From: CAZLAK01 sp964557545
Lineage (GTDB): Bacteria; Bacillota; Desulfotomaculia; Desulfotomaculales; Pelotomaculaceae
Assembly: GCA_964557545.1 (NCBI GenBank)
Contig: CAZLAK010000005.1
Location: 1 to 64,000 of the forward strand
DNA length: 64,000 nucleotides
Direction of reading: 5' to 3'
Position 1 is the stretch's first letter. The number at the start of each line of letters is the position of its first letter. Made by a program: the position numbers and the translations under genes. This document shows, piece by piece, positions 33,175 through 41,653 of this stretch. The notes beneath the pieces were generated by a model. The model saw only the letters and a program-made list of their open reading frames with translations, was not told where the DNA came from and ran no database searches.

Positions 33175-34137
33175 TCAGCGGGCGTAGCGCCTGGCACCCA
33201 GGTACCTGGCCCGGTAAAAGGGATCGGAAAGGGGGGTGATGGTAACGCATCCAGCACCTGAGCTGGCGTGAATAAAGTCGCCGCCGCCCAGATAAATGCC
33301 CACGTGGGAAGGGCCCGGCTCGTAAGTGGAAAAGAACACGAGGTCGCCCGGCTCAGGCCTGTCCACCGGCATGCCGCCGTAGAACTGGCCGTCGGCGGCG
33401 CGGGGAAGGCCGATGCCGCAGCGGCCGAAGATGTAGTAGGCAAACCCCGAGCAGTCAAAGCCGGCAGGGCTGGCTCCGCCCCAGGAGTAGGGCACGCCCA
33501 GGTACTGTCTGGCCAGGGAAACAACGTTGCTAGCACTTTTGCTGGCGGCAGTACCGCGGCTGGGTGTGTAGGTATTGCTGGCAATAGCTAGTGCCCCCAG
33601 CGTTTCGCTCCCGGCCACGCCGTCCACGGCCAGGCCGTTGTCTGACTGGAAGAGCACAACGGCGCGCTGCGTGGCCGGCCCGAAGTCGCCGTCGAGCGGA
33701 CCGCCGTAGTAGCCGAGTTCTCTTAACCTTTTCTGCAGTTCTAAGACAGCCGGCCCGTAAGAGCCGCTTTTCAGCGCTCCGGCTGAACTGTTCGCTGGCT
33801 TTTGCCGGGATGCGCTATCACAGGCCAGTTCTAAGGCGCGCAAAGTTTGAGGCCCGGCAATGCCGTCGGTTAAAAGGCCGCTCGCCTGTTGAAAATTCTC
33901 TACCGCGCTCTTAGTAACCGGGCCAAAAATGCCGTCGATTTCGCCGCTGTAGTACCCCAGTGCTTTTAGCTTTATCTGCAGCCCGGCCACCTCACTGCCG
34001 CGCATCCCTTCTCTTAAAAGGTTCTGCTCGGCCCGCGCCGCGGCCGGGAATACCAGGAAAGCAACTAAAATAACCAAAACGCTGGCAGCAAGGGCGCAAA
34101 GCGCCTGAGCTGCAGTCTTTTGTATCCTCCCCTTCAC
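33175..34137 (-). CDS. secreted NlpC/P60 hydrolase with two peptidoglycan-binding domains
   Basis: A signal peptide (VKGRIQKTAAQALCALAASV..., A-x-A near AARAE) is followed by two PG_binding_1 domains (LREGMRGSEVAGLQIKLKAL and LKSGSYGPAVLELQKRLREL) and a C-terminal NlpC/P60 peptidase with the catalytic Cys in AGFDCSGFAYYIFG and His in SHVGIYLGGGDFIHA. It would cut peptide stems of the wall or cortex. GTG 34137 is chosen because GGAGGG lies 6 nt upstream and it starts the signal peptide; the longer frame to 34230 adds only an arginine-rich stretch. Convergent with the kinase gene, 13 nt apart. Confidence 0.9.
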   Translation of the reverse strand: MKGRIQKTAAQALCALAASVLVILVAFLVFPAAARAEQNLLREGMRGSEVAGLQIKLKALGYYSGEIDGIFGPVTKSAVENFQQASGLLTDGIAGPQTLRALELACDSASRQKPANSSAGALKSGSYGPAVLELQKRLRELGYYGGPLDGDFGPATQRAVVLFQSDNGLAVDGVAGSETLGALAIASNTYTPSRGTAASKSASNVVSLARQYLGVPYSWGGASPAGFDCSGFAYYIFGRCGIGLPRAADGQFYGGMPVDRPEPGDLVFFSTYEPGPSHVGIYLGGGDFIHASSGAGCVTITPLSDPFYRARYLGARRYAR

Positions 34138-34475
34138 GAAGAGCCCTCCTCGCTTTTTCCCGCCAAGTGACAGCCGGCGGAAAAATTTAAATCTTTGCCC
34201 AAAACATCTCCTTCGACGCCCTCGTGGCAATTCCTCCCCAGCGGCGAGGAAAAAATTTTCCTCCCGGGAAGAAATTTATGCCAAATTAGGACTTAAATTA
34301 GGTCTTAAATCCTAGGTTTGTATAATTTAAAAATAAAAAAACAGGCATTTACGCCAAAAAGGCAGGTGTGCCGCAGTCTGGCACATTTTTTGTAAATATA
34401 TAACATATTATGTAGAATAAAAATTGCCCAATGAGAATTTATTCCTGGGACTGACGGCGTCAGAGGTGGACATTC
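34138..34475. other. AT-rich divergent intergenic region with short transcription unit
   Basis: No gene. It must hold the leftward promoter of the NlpC/P60 gene and the rightward promoter of the HD-GYP gene. On the plus strand a TATAAT (34321-34326) is followed 40 nt later by the hairpin TGTGCC-GCAGTCT-GGCACA and TTTTTT (34367-34391). A transcript starting near 34333 would thus be about 60 nt long unless read through. This could be a leader attenuator or a small RNA; no known riboswitch core is visible. Confidence 0.45.
34367..34391 (+). terminator. intrinsic terminator in leader of HD-GYP gene
   Basis: 6-bp stem TGTGCC/GGCACA, 7-nt loop, then TTTTTT; no plus-strand gene ends upstream of it. 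Confidence 0.7.
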
Positions 34476-36207
34476 GTGGCGAGTTGGGGAGAGGTTTTTG
34501 CCCTGGCCGGAGGCTTTGAAAGGCCGGGCTTTAAAAAGCGCATTCAGAGCCTGTTGGAGGCCTTTGCTGCCAGGTGCGGCGGCATAGCAGGTGTTCTCTT
34601 TGCCGTTTATACCTACCCCGAAAAGCATTTTTTAGAAATGCACACGGCGGGACGCATTTTGCCAGAAGATGTGCTGCCGCCTTCACCTCCGCCGCCGGCC
34701 GCAGTTTTGGAAGGGGAAGAGGATGTCCTGGGGAAAGAGTTAAAAACCATCACTCTGCCCCTGTACACCGCTAATTTCTGCGCTGCGTTAAAGGTTTTTT
34801 TTGGCGATGTGATCTTCTTTAAAGGTTTTGCCTATATGGCGGAGCTAATCCAGCTTTTGGACAACTTGAGCATGGCTTTAGAAATGCACGATGCCGCCAC
34901 TAGGCTGCACTTACAGAACAGGGAATTTGTTCACTCCCTGGCTGCCGCGCTGGATGCCCGCGATGTTTACACCCGGCTCCACTCCAGCCGGGCCGCCCAG
35001 CTGGCCGTCCTACTGGCCATTTCCTTGGGGTTTTCCAGCCGGGAAATAGATGTAATAAAGCGCGGCTCTCTCCTGCACGACATCGGCAAGCTGGCCGTGC
35101 CCGACCGGGTGCTCTTTAAAAATGGCCCCCTTACTGACGAGGAGATGGATCTCATCAAAATACACCCCGAGGCCGGCGCCCACATTGTGAGGAACAGGGC
35201 GCTTGCGGAACTAGTGCCCGTTGTTCTCTTCCACCACGAGAGGGCAGACGGCAGCGGCTACCCCATGGGCCTAAAAGGAAGAGAAATCCCCGCAGAGGCG
35301 CAAATATTAAGTGTGGCCGACGTTTACGAGGCCCTAACGGCCGACCGGGCCTACCGGCCCGCCCTCTCTCATGAAGGCGCAAAAAAAAGTCATGTGGGAA
35401 GACATGAAGGGCCAGTTTGCCGAAAGGCTTCTAGAAAAATTCTTCAATTTACTGGAAAAAACGCCGTTAAAAAACGAAGGGGAATTAGGCCAAGAACTGT
35501 CCCCCGGTTGGAAGAGCGCAGCCGCCGCCACCGGCGAGTTTTTCCTTAAGAACCCTTTTGAAATTGCTTCGCCGCAGGAACTGTCAGTGCAGCTCAAGTT
35601 GAGCGTTGAAGCGGTGGAGGAAGAACTCTCCTTTCTCTGCCGGGAGGGGTTCCTCTGCCGGCTGGAGGCTTACGACACAGCTTACTACTACCTGCCGGCA
35701 AGGTGGAAAAGCGCTGCCCAACCGTTGTCGGCCGGCGGCAATCTTACCGTCCTGCCCCAGCCTTGCCCTTCCCTTTTGCCGGACAAAATAAAGGCGGCTG
35801 GGCGGGTTAAAAATAACAAAGATGCTCTCTTAGAACTTTTAAGCTTAAAGTGCCTGGAGGGTGACAGTTTTTGTCTCCATCTTTTCTCCTTGGCCGGGCT
35901 AAAAAAGGTGAACGGCTACCGGCCGGACGCCGCCTTTTTGCGCCAACTGGAAAGGGAAGTGCAAAGCGCCCTGCCGGCGGACACCAGGCTGTTTTGGCCC
36001 GAGGAAGGCGTATTGGCCTTTATTACCGGCGGGGGTACAGGGGAAATGCCCGCAGCGGCAAAAGAGGCGGCGGCCAGGATTGAAGGTTTTCTTTTGGGAG
36101 GGGAGCCCAAGCACGCCGCCAGCCGGTTCCCGCAAGACGGCGAGACAGCCCTGGAAATTTACTACTGTGCCGCTGGCCGGTTGAAAAAGGCGGTCGAGAA
36201 AAATTAA
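34476..36207 (+). pseudogene. HD-GYP domain protein, split by a frameshift in an A8 run
   Basis: The first frame carries about 125 unassigned residues and then an HD-GYP phosphodiesterase domain: SLLHDIGKLAVPDRVL, HHERADGSGYPMGLKGREIP and LSVADVYEALTADRAYRPAL. After SHEGA the frame changes at eight As (35381-35388); the other frame continues KKVMWEDMKGQFAERLLEKF, the expected end of the domain, then a winged-helix-like part and a poorly conserved, perhaps degenerate GGDEF-like tail to 36207. One A fewer would make a single protein of about 575 residues. HD-GYP domains degrade cyclic di-GMP. It heads the chemotaxis cluster. Confidence 0.8.
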
Positions 36208-36282
36208 CCGGCTGGTTATAAACCATTAATCTCAAACACGGTTTAAAAATACAAGTCGAGGTTGCCTTTGGAGGAGTCCGCG

Positions 36283-36929
36283 GTGAAAGACCGGCAAATT
36301 GACGGCGAAAACTTAAAAAACCTGGTTTTGCGCCTCTCTCACTGGGACTCTAAAGTGCGCCAGGACGCTTACGACAGCCTCCTGGCCGCCGGTGTGCCGG
36401 CGCTGCCTTACCTGCTGCCCCAACTTGCGGCCCGCGACCCGGTGTTGCGCATTATTGCTCTGGATCTTTGCTGCCGCCTCCATCCCAAGGGGGCGCGGGA
36501 GTACGCGCGCCGGGTCTGGCTGGGCGATAAAAACATCAATGTGGTGGCGGCTTTGCTGGAAAACCTGGGAACCTACGGGGAAACAGTGGCCGACCTGTGC
36601 CTGGTAACGGACCTAGTCAATCTCTTCCAACACCCTTACACTAGCTACGCGGGAACCAAGGCTGCCAAAATGATCGGCCGCCGGCTGGGAAGGGCGGCCG
36701 GTGAGGAGACACGGCCGGTCGCCCGGCGACCAGACTCTTGGGAGGAACTGGTCCTGGTGGTAGACGATTCCCGCACGGCGCGCTGTTTTTACCGGGACAT
36801 CTTAGAAAACGCCGGCCCCTACAGGGTAGAAGAGGCTGCCGACGGCTTAGAGGGGCTGGCCATGTCCTTAAAAAAGAAGAGGATTTTGTGGGGATGGTGG
36901 AGGCCCTTTTAAGGGAAAAAAGAAGGTGA
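36283..36929 (+). pseudogene. HEAT-repeat/response-regulator protein with deleted receiver core
   Basis: Residues 1-140 are HEAT-like helices (VRQDAYDSLLAAGVPALPYL...). A receiver domain then begins correctly (LVLVVDDSRTARCFYRDIL, ENAGPYRVEEAADGLEG), but the part with the phospho-acceptor Asp, the Thr/Ser and the Lys is absent. The frame runs out at 36912; in the next frame KKEEDFVGMVEALLREKRR, a normal receiver C-terminus, ends at 36929. So about 50-60 codons have been lost with a frame change at the joint near 36870. It cannot act as a phosphorylated receiver. GTG 36283 has GGAGGAG 6 nt upstream. Confidence 0.75.
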
Positions 36930-36951
36930 TGAGGGGCGGTGGCTGATACTT

Positions 36952-37770
36952 ATGGAGTTTACTCTCACTCCGTACGATTACCGGCGCTTGACCGACTACA
37001 TCTGCCGCAAGACCGGCCTTAGGTTTCCAGAAGAAGAGCGCTACTATCTAGAGCGCAGATTGGAAAAGCGCATGAAGGACTTAGGCTTTACCAGTTTCGG
37101 GCAGTACTTTAAATACTTGGCTCAAGCACCTCAGGCGGGTGAGTTGCAGGAGCTCATCAACGCCATAACCGTCAACGAAACGTACTTCTTCTGCGACTAT
37201 AACCAGCTGAAGTGTTTTGCCGAAGAGGTGCTGCCCCTCATCATGGCCGAACTTTCGCCATCTAAAATAATGGTTTGGTCTGCCGGGTGCTCCACCGGCG
37301 AAGAGCCGTACACGCTGTCCATCATTTTACGGGAGATGCTGGAGGGCACTGGTATGGGCTTTGAGGTGCACGCCACCGACATTGATACCGATGCCCTAGC
37401 CGCCGCCCAAAAGGGCGTTTACGGCGAGCGCTCCATAAAAGATGTGCCGCTTGCCTATTTAAGCAAGTACTTTGATAAGCGCGGCCAGAATTACGCTGTT
37501 CGCCCAGAAATAAAAGCGCGCGTTAAATTTTACCGCTTAAACCTCTCTAACCCCCGGGAAGTGGCCAAAATGAGCGGGTTTCACGCCGTTTTCTGCCGCA
37601 ATGTCCTTATTTACTTTGACGAACAGTCCCGGCAGGAGGCGGTAGAGGGGTTTTACCGGGCCCTCGTCCCCGGCGGCTTCATCTTTTTAGGCCACTCCGA
37701 ATTTATGGGGAGGATTTCCTCCCTCTTTAAGGTGCGGCGCTTTAAGTGGGCCGTTGTCTACCAGAAGTAA
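36952..37770 (+). CDS. cheR: chemotaxis protein methyltransferase CheR
   Basis: 272 residues, normal length. N-terminal helical domain (LTDYICRKTGLRFPEEERYY), then ITVNETYFFCD, the SAM-binding motif WSAGCSTGEEPYTLSIIL, VHATDIDTDALAAAQ and FCRNVLIYFD. It methylates glutamates of chemoreceptors. It appears intact although several neighbours are broken. It ends just before the coiled-coil membrane protein gene. Confidence 0.92.
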   Translation: MEFTLTPYDYRRLTDYICRKTGLRFPEEERYYLERRLEKRMKDLGFTSFGQYFKYLAQAPQAGELQELINAITVNETYFFCDYNQLKCFAEEVLPLIMAELSPSKIMVWSAGCSTGEEPYTLSIILREMLEGTGMGFEVHATDIDTDALAAAQKGVYGERSIKDVPLAYLSKYFDKRGQNYAVRPEIKARVKFYRLNLSNPREVAKMSGFHAVFCRNVLIYFDEQSRQEAVEGFYRALVPGGFIFLGHSEFMGRISSLFKVRRFKWAVVYQK

Positions 37771-37786
37771 AGGGGTTAAAGCCAGT

Positions 37787-38332
37787 ATGATACCGGTTAT
37801 TCTGGGAACAGCAATTGGTTTTATCTGCGGGTTTTGGACTTATCACTTCTTGCGGCGCGGTAAACACGCCGGGCAGGATGCTTCCGGCGGATGGGCCCTA
37901 AAAGATCAGCTGTTAAAGCTATTTCCGCTGGTGAGGTCGCACTTGGAAGAGGCCAGCCGCTCGTCCGAAGAGGGAGTCATGGAGGCCATTTCCGCTGTGG
38001 AGGCCGTCTACCGGCGGGTAAGAGAGGGCCTTGCAGCGCTGGAAGCCATATTGAAAGAACAGAAAAAAGCCCTGGAGCGGGTGGAAGAAGACACCCGGGC
38101 GGTCCTAGCAGGGGCCAGGGCCGTTTCGGAGAGCGCCGACCAGGTGCTGGTGGCGGTTACCCAGGCCCGCAAGGCCGTAGACCAGATTGCCACCGCCGCC
38201 CAGGAGGCCAGCGCCGCTGCCGAGCAGGCGGCCTCGGCGGCCAAAGAGCAGGCTGCTGGCATGAAGGAACTGGCCAAGGCCGTCGAAGAAATTGCCGCTA
38301 TGGCCGACGAGCTCCAGCAGGTGCAGGGCTAA
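37787..38332 (+). CDS. membrane-anchored coiled-coil protein, MCP-like stub
   Basis: 182 residues: one N-terminal membrane helix (IPVILGTAIGFICGFWTYHF), then a long alanine-rich coiled coil. The last 45 residues (AAQEASAAAEQAASAAKEQA...VEEIAAMADELQ) read like the final helix of a methyl-accepting protein, but the hairpin tip that binds CheA and CheW is absent. It is either a natural short relative or another gene of this cluster that lost its middle. ATG 37787 follows AAAGGGG by about 11 nt; a TTG at 37754 overlaps cheR. Confidence 0.65.
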   Translation: MIPVILGTAIGFICGFWTYHFLRRGKHAGQDASGGWALKDQLLKLFPLVRSHLEEASRSSEEGVMEAISAVEAVYRRVREGLAALEAILKEQKKALERVEEDTRAVLAGARAVSESADQVLVAVTQARKAVDQIATAAQEASAAAEQAASAAKEQAAGMKELAKAVEEIAAMADELQQVQG

Positions 38333-38359
38333 AAGCGGCCCTTTGGAGGAGGGAAGGCT

Positions 38360-38920
38360 GTGGAAGGCAAGAGCGGCCAGATGGTCACTTTTTACTTAGG
38401 GCGCGAGCTGTTTGGCATCGGCTTGGACTGCGTGCAGGAGATCATCATGGTCCCGGAGATGGTCAGGGTGCCTGGGACCTCTCCGTACTTCTCCGGCCTG
38501 GCCAACCTTCGCGGGAGCATTCTGCCGGTGATCAACCTGCGCAAAAAGCTGGAGCTTCCCGGCCAAGAGCACGACGACCGGGCACGCATCGTGGTGGTGG
38601 ACCTAGAAGGCACACCGACGGGCCTGATTGTCGACGCCGTAAGGGAAGTGCGCAAGATCGCCCAGGCGCAGGTAGAGGACGTGCCGTCCGTGCTGAAATC
38701 GCTTAAAGGGGCGGCCTGTTTAAGCGGTGTAGTCGTGCAGGGTGATGGCCAGCGCTCGGTTCTCCTCTTGAACTTAGAAAACATTATCAACGCCTCCGAA
38801 AGAGAGGAGGTGTCCCGCCTGGCCGAAGAAGCGGCCGTCAAGGGACTGTTGCTGGAAAACTTGCCCGGCCAGCCGGCAGACGGGGAAGAAGAGCGGGCCG
38901 AGGAAGGTAGTGAACTCTAG
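38360..38920 (+). CDS. cheW: chemotaxis adaptor CheW
   Basis: A complete CheW SH3-like fold: MVTFYLGRELFGIGLDCVQE, VPGTSPYFSGLANLRGSILP, VINLRKKL, TGLIVDAVREV and LLLNLENII, followed by an acidic tail of about 40 residues. CheW couples receptors to CheA. The CheA encoded 1.2 kb downstream has lost its CheW-like domain and kinase core, so this protein's local partner is not functional. GGAGG lies about 11 nt before GTG 38360. Confidence 0.92.
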   Translation: MEGKSGQMVTFYLGRELFGIGLDCVQEIIMVPEMVRVPGTSPYFSGLANLRGSILPVINLRKKLELPGQEHDDRARIVVVDLEGTPTGLIVDAVREVRKIAQAQVEDVPSVLKSLKGAACLSGVVVQGDGQRSVLLLNLENIINASEREEVSRLAEEAAVKGLLLENLPGQPADGEEERAEEGSEL

Positions 38921-38955
38921 GGATTATCAATGCGGGTTACAAGGGGGTAGGGAAA

Positions 38956-40102
38956 ATGCCAAAACCCATCAAAGTGCTGGTTGTCGACGATTCTGCCCTC
39001 ATGCGCAAATACTTATAAGGAGATCATAGAGGCCGACCCGGGCTTAATGGTGGTCGGTGCGGCCCGGGACGGCCAGGAGGCCAGGGAGTTAAACCTGGCC
39101 CTTAAGCCCGACGTGATCACCATGGACATCAATATGCCGCGCTTAGACGGTCTTACGGCCATCCAGTACATCATGCTCGAGCGCCCCTGCCCCATTCTGG
39201 TGGTGTCCTCCCTTACCCAAAAAGGCGCCCTGACCACTTTTGAGGCTTTAGCGCTGGGAGCGGTAGATTATGTTCCCAAGCCGGACGGCACGGTGTCCAT
39301 GCAGATTAAAGAAGTGGCCGAGGAAATCTGCAGCAAAATCCGGGCCGCCTGCCGCGCCCGCCTTTCCGGCCCCAAAAGCGTACCTGCCCCGGCAAAGCGG
39401 CCAAAGGGGGCGCCCGGTGAAGCGCCCGCTCCCGTCAAAAGCCCGCGGGTTTCTTATGCCGACGATGGGAGAGAGAAGGTGGTTCTGATCGGCGTGTCCA
39501 CCGGCGGCCCCAAGACACTAATGGACATTCTGCCGGAACTGCCGGCCGGCTTTCCCGCACCTATCCTCATCGTCCAGCACATGCCGGCCAGCTTTACCGG
39601 GCCGTTTGCCCAGCGCTTAAACCAGCACTGCCAGTTGACCGTAGAAGAATCTTCCGAGGGAAGGCTGCTCGAACCGGGACTGGCGGTGGTGGCCAGGGGC
39701 GGTGTGCACGTAAAGCTGGACAGGAGGGCGGGTGAGAAGGGCTTTAGGCTGCGCCATTCCCACCGGCCTTACGAGGCCCTCTATAAGCCGTCGGTAGACG
39801 TGGCCTTCCGCTCGGCCCTTGCCTGCGCTGACCCCAGGCAGTTGGTAGCCGTGCTGCTCACCGGCATGGGGGACGACGGGGCCGATGCCATGGTAGAAAT
39901 TGCTAAGGCGGGCGGTTTTACCATTGCCGAATCGGAGGAAACGGCAGTGGTCTGGGGTATGCCCGGCGAGGCCGTAAAGAGGGGAGGCGCCAAGCTCGTC
40001 CTGCCCTCCTACGAGATAGCCGGCGCGCTCGTGGAGGTGGTTACAGAAGGCTATTTGGCCGGGTCCAAGGCGGTCAGGGGGAGGGTGAGTGAAGGTGGCT
40101 GA
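38956..40102 (+). pseudogene. cheB: chemotaxis methylesterase CheB, frameshifted early
   Basis: ATG 38956 starts MPKPIKVLVVDDSALMRKYL and stops at TAA 39016-39018. The rest continues in another frame from about 39010: KEIIEADPGLMVVGAARDGQ, the receiver site DVITMDINMPRLDG, KPDGTVS, and the esterase domain with GVSTGGPKT, VQHMPASFTG and LLTGMGDDGA (Ser-His-Asp). A single-base change around 39007-39016 separates the two. AAGGAG at 39018-39023 lies in the damaged spot, but a translated fragment from inside would lack the first strand of the receiver. CheB demethylates receptors. The 3' end overlaps cheA by 14 nt. Confidence 0.85.
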
Positions 40103-40931
40103 CTTAAAAAAAATTTTTGTTGAAGAAGCGGCAGAAATCCTGGCCGAACTCGAACCCAAAATCCTTGAAATGGAGGGCCGGTCCTCTCCCCAGCTTTTAA
40201 ACGACATCTTCCGCCTGGCCCACACTCTAAAAGGTTCTGCCGGCATTGCCGGTGTGGCGGGGGTCGGCAGTTTGGCCCACCACCTCGAGGACCTGTTGGA
40301 AATGGTTCGGGACGGTGAGGTAGGGATAGAAGAGGGGCTGGTGGACCTCCTACTGATGGTCTGCGATATATTAAAGGCCATGTTGCTGGAGCTGGAGGAG
40401 GGTGTAGATGCCCAGGCCCCTCAGGAATTGGTCGAGCAGCTGACCAGATACGCCGGCCGCCGGCAGGCACAACCGCCAAGAGACGTACTGGGCACTGCCG
40501 GAGCCAGTGCGCCGGACGGCCCTCCCGGCGGCGAAAAAACTTACCGCCTTACGCTGGACTTTGGCCGCGATTTCTTCCGGCGGGGGCACAACCTAGAGTA
40601 CCTCTTGGAAGATCTGGCCCAGCTCGGCAGGATCGACAAAATTGTGGTTGATGCCGGCCGGGTGCCCCCTTTAACCGAGCTCGATCCCGAGGATTACTGG
40701 CTTATCTGGGAGGTCACTTTAACCACGAACGCCGGCAGGGAGGAAATAATCGTAAAGCCGTTGCCCGGCGAGCTGAAAAAACTGCCTACCTTTTTGGGGG
40801 CGGCCGTCTTAGGTGACGGCAGGGTGCTCTTAGTCCTCGACCCGGCCGAACTGGTGGTCAAGGCCCTTTTAGACTACCAGCCTGGTCACAAACCCGGCGC
40901 ATTTGGCGGGACCGTCATGTCGGGGAGGTGA
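40089..40931 (+). CDS. cheA: CheA remnant: Hpt and P2-like domain joined to the C-terminal end
   Basis: 280 residues instead of the usual 650-700. The Hpt domain is intact (FRLAHTLKGSAGIAG, with the phospho-acceptor His), followed by a linker and a P2-like domain (YRLTLDFGRDFFRRG...). It then joins in frame to the last 45 residues of the regulatory domain (EEIIVKPLPGELKKLP, LGAAVLGDGRVLLVLD). The dimerisation and ATP-binding domains and most of the CheW-like domain are missing, so it cannot phosphorylate itself. GGGGGAGGGTGA precedes GTG 40089. A functional phosphotransfer role for the Hpt part is possible but unsupported. Confidence 0.8.
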   Translation: MKVADLKKIFVEEAAEILAELEPKILEMEGRSSPQLLNDIFRLAHTLKGSAGIAGVAGVGSLAHHLEDLLEMVRDGEVGIEEGLVDLLLMVCDILKAMLLELEEGVDAQAPQELVEQLTRYAGRRQAQPPRDVLGTAGASAPDGPPGGEKTYRLTLDFGRDFFRRGHNLEYLLEDLAQLGRIDKIVVDAGRVPPLTELDPEDYWLIWEVTLTTNAGREEIIVKPLPGELKKLPTFLGAAVLGDGRVLLVLDPAELVVKALLDYQPGHKPGAFGGTVMSGR

Positions 40932-40936
40932 AACCG

Positions 40937-41197
40937 GTGGCAGTGATGATCGATAAGCCCTTGCTCCTTCCCTACCTTAAGGAAATTAAGGAAGAAATAA
41001 TCTCCCGGGCTAAAAACGCCCAAAAAATTGTTTGCCGGGAGGCGGGAATAGACGCCGGAGGGCTGCAGCTGCTTTTGGCCCTCAAAAAGGAGTTTTCCTA
41101 CCTGGAAGTGGAGCTGGTTTGGGAAGGGGCTGGCAGCCTGTTTTACTCCGTCTGGGAAGGCGAGGTGAAGGGTAATGTACCAGATTATAGCAGTTGA
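40937..41197 (+). CDS. STAS-like small protein
   Basis: About 86 residues. IDAGGLQLLLALKKEF is the typical second half of a STAS (anti-sigma antagonist-like) domain; such proteins occur in Clostridial chemotaxis operons. The N-terminal strands are hard to place and the C-terminus (FYSVWEGEVKGNVPDYSS) overlaps the next gene. GGGGAGG lies 8 nt before GTG 40937. The usual Ser/Thr phosphorylation site (DSSG-type) appears as DAGG, so the switch residue seems to be lost. Confidence 0.6.
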   Translation: MAVMIDKPLLLPYLKEIKEEIISRAKNAQKIVCREAGIDAGGLQLLLALKKEFSYLEVELVWEGAGSLFYSVWEGEVKGNVPDYSS

Positions 41198-41534
41198 TGA
41201 TTTGCCAACTGTTTTGGCCAGTATCAAATGCCGCTACGATTATCCGGGCAACGTGCGGGAATTAAAGAGCATTATAGAAAGGTATATCCTCACCGGGGAA
41301 CTGGGGGTTAAGCCCTTTGGGCGGGTTCGTTCGATTGAGAAGGGAGAAATCGAAGACATATTGCCCTTAGCCGAATACGAGCGGCGTTACGTTGCCAGGG
41401 TGTACAACCTGTGCGGCCGTAACGCGAAAAAGGCGGCAGAGCTGCTCGGCATCACCGAAAAGACAGTGCGTAAAAAATTAAAAGAGTACGAGGCTCTGTG
41501 TGCCGGCAAAGTAGCCCGCATTCACCCCAGTTGA
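41175..41534 (+). CDS. NtrC-type regulator remnant (receiver start joined to HTH end)
   Basis: 119 residues. The first 18 (MYQIIAVDDLPTVLASIK) are the beginning of a receiver domain. Directly after comes YDYPGNVRELKSIIERYILT, the end of a sigma-54 AAA+ domain, then a Fis-type helix-turn-helix (YNLCGRNAKKAAELLGITEK). The rest of the receiver and the whole ATPase with its GAFTGA loop are missing, in frame. It could still bind DNA but not activate sigma-54 polymerase. A strong terminator overlaps its stop codon region. Start ATG 41175 lies within the STAS gene, with GAGGTGAAGGG upstream. Confidence 0.78.
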   Translation: MYQIIAVDDLPTVLASIKCRYDYPGNVRELKSIIERYILTGELGVKPFGRVRSIEKGEIEDILPLAEYERRYVARVYNLCGRNAKKAAELLGITEKTVRKKLKEYEALCAGKVARIHPS

Positions 41535-41554
41535 ACTTTTGGGGTGAATTTTTT
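41521..41554 (+). terminator. rho-independent terminator closing the chemotaxis cluster
   Basis: TTCACCCC / GGGGTGAA, 12-nt loop, then TTTTTT; the stop codon of the regulator remnant lies in the loop. Confidence 0.92.
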
Positions 41555-41558
41555 ATGG

Positions 41559-41588
41559 TCATAATGTCTTACCCGGAGCTCATATATA
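41559..41588 (+). promoter_or_regulatory. possible sigma-E promoter of spoIVA
   Basis: TCATAAT (41559-41565), 15 nt, CATATATA (41581-41588) loosely matches the mother-cell sigma-E pattern (about ATATT and CATACA-T). spoIVA is sigma-E dependent in Bacillus, which makes this the natural place. Confidence 0.45.
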
Positions 41589-41653
41589 TATACTGTTAAT
41601 GAGCCATCTGGAAAAAATTAGACGTAAATTATTATAAAGAAAGGAGCGGGTGT

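Noticed and set aside
34330..34392. Cyclic di-GMP riboswitch before the HD-GYP gene
   Set aside because: Neither the GEMM-I nor GEMM-II core is visible and the segment is too short; only a terminator hairpin is supported.
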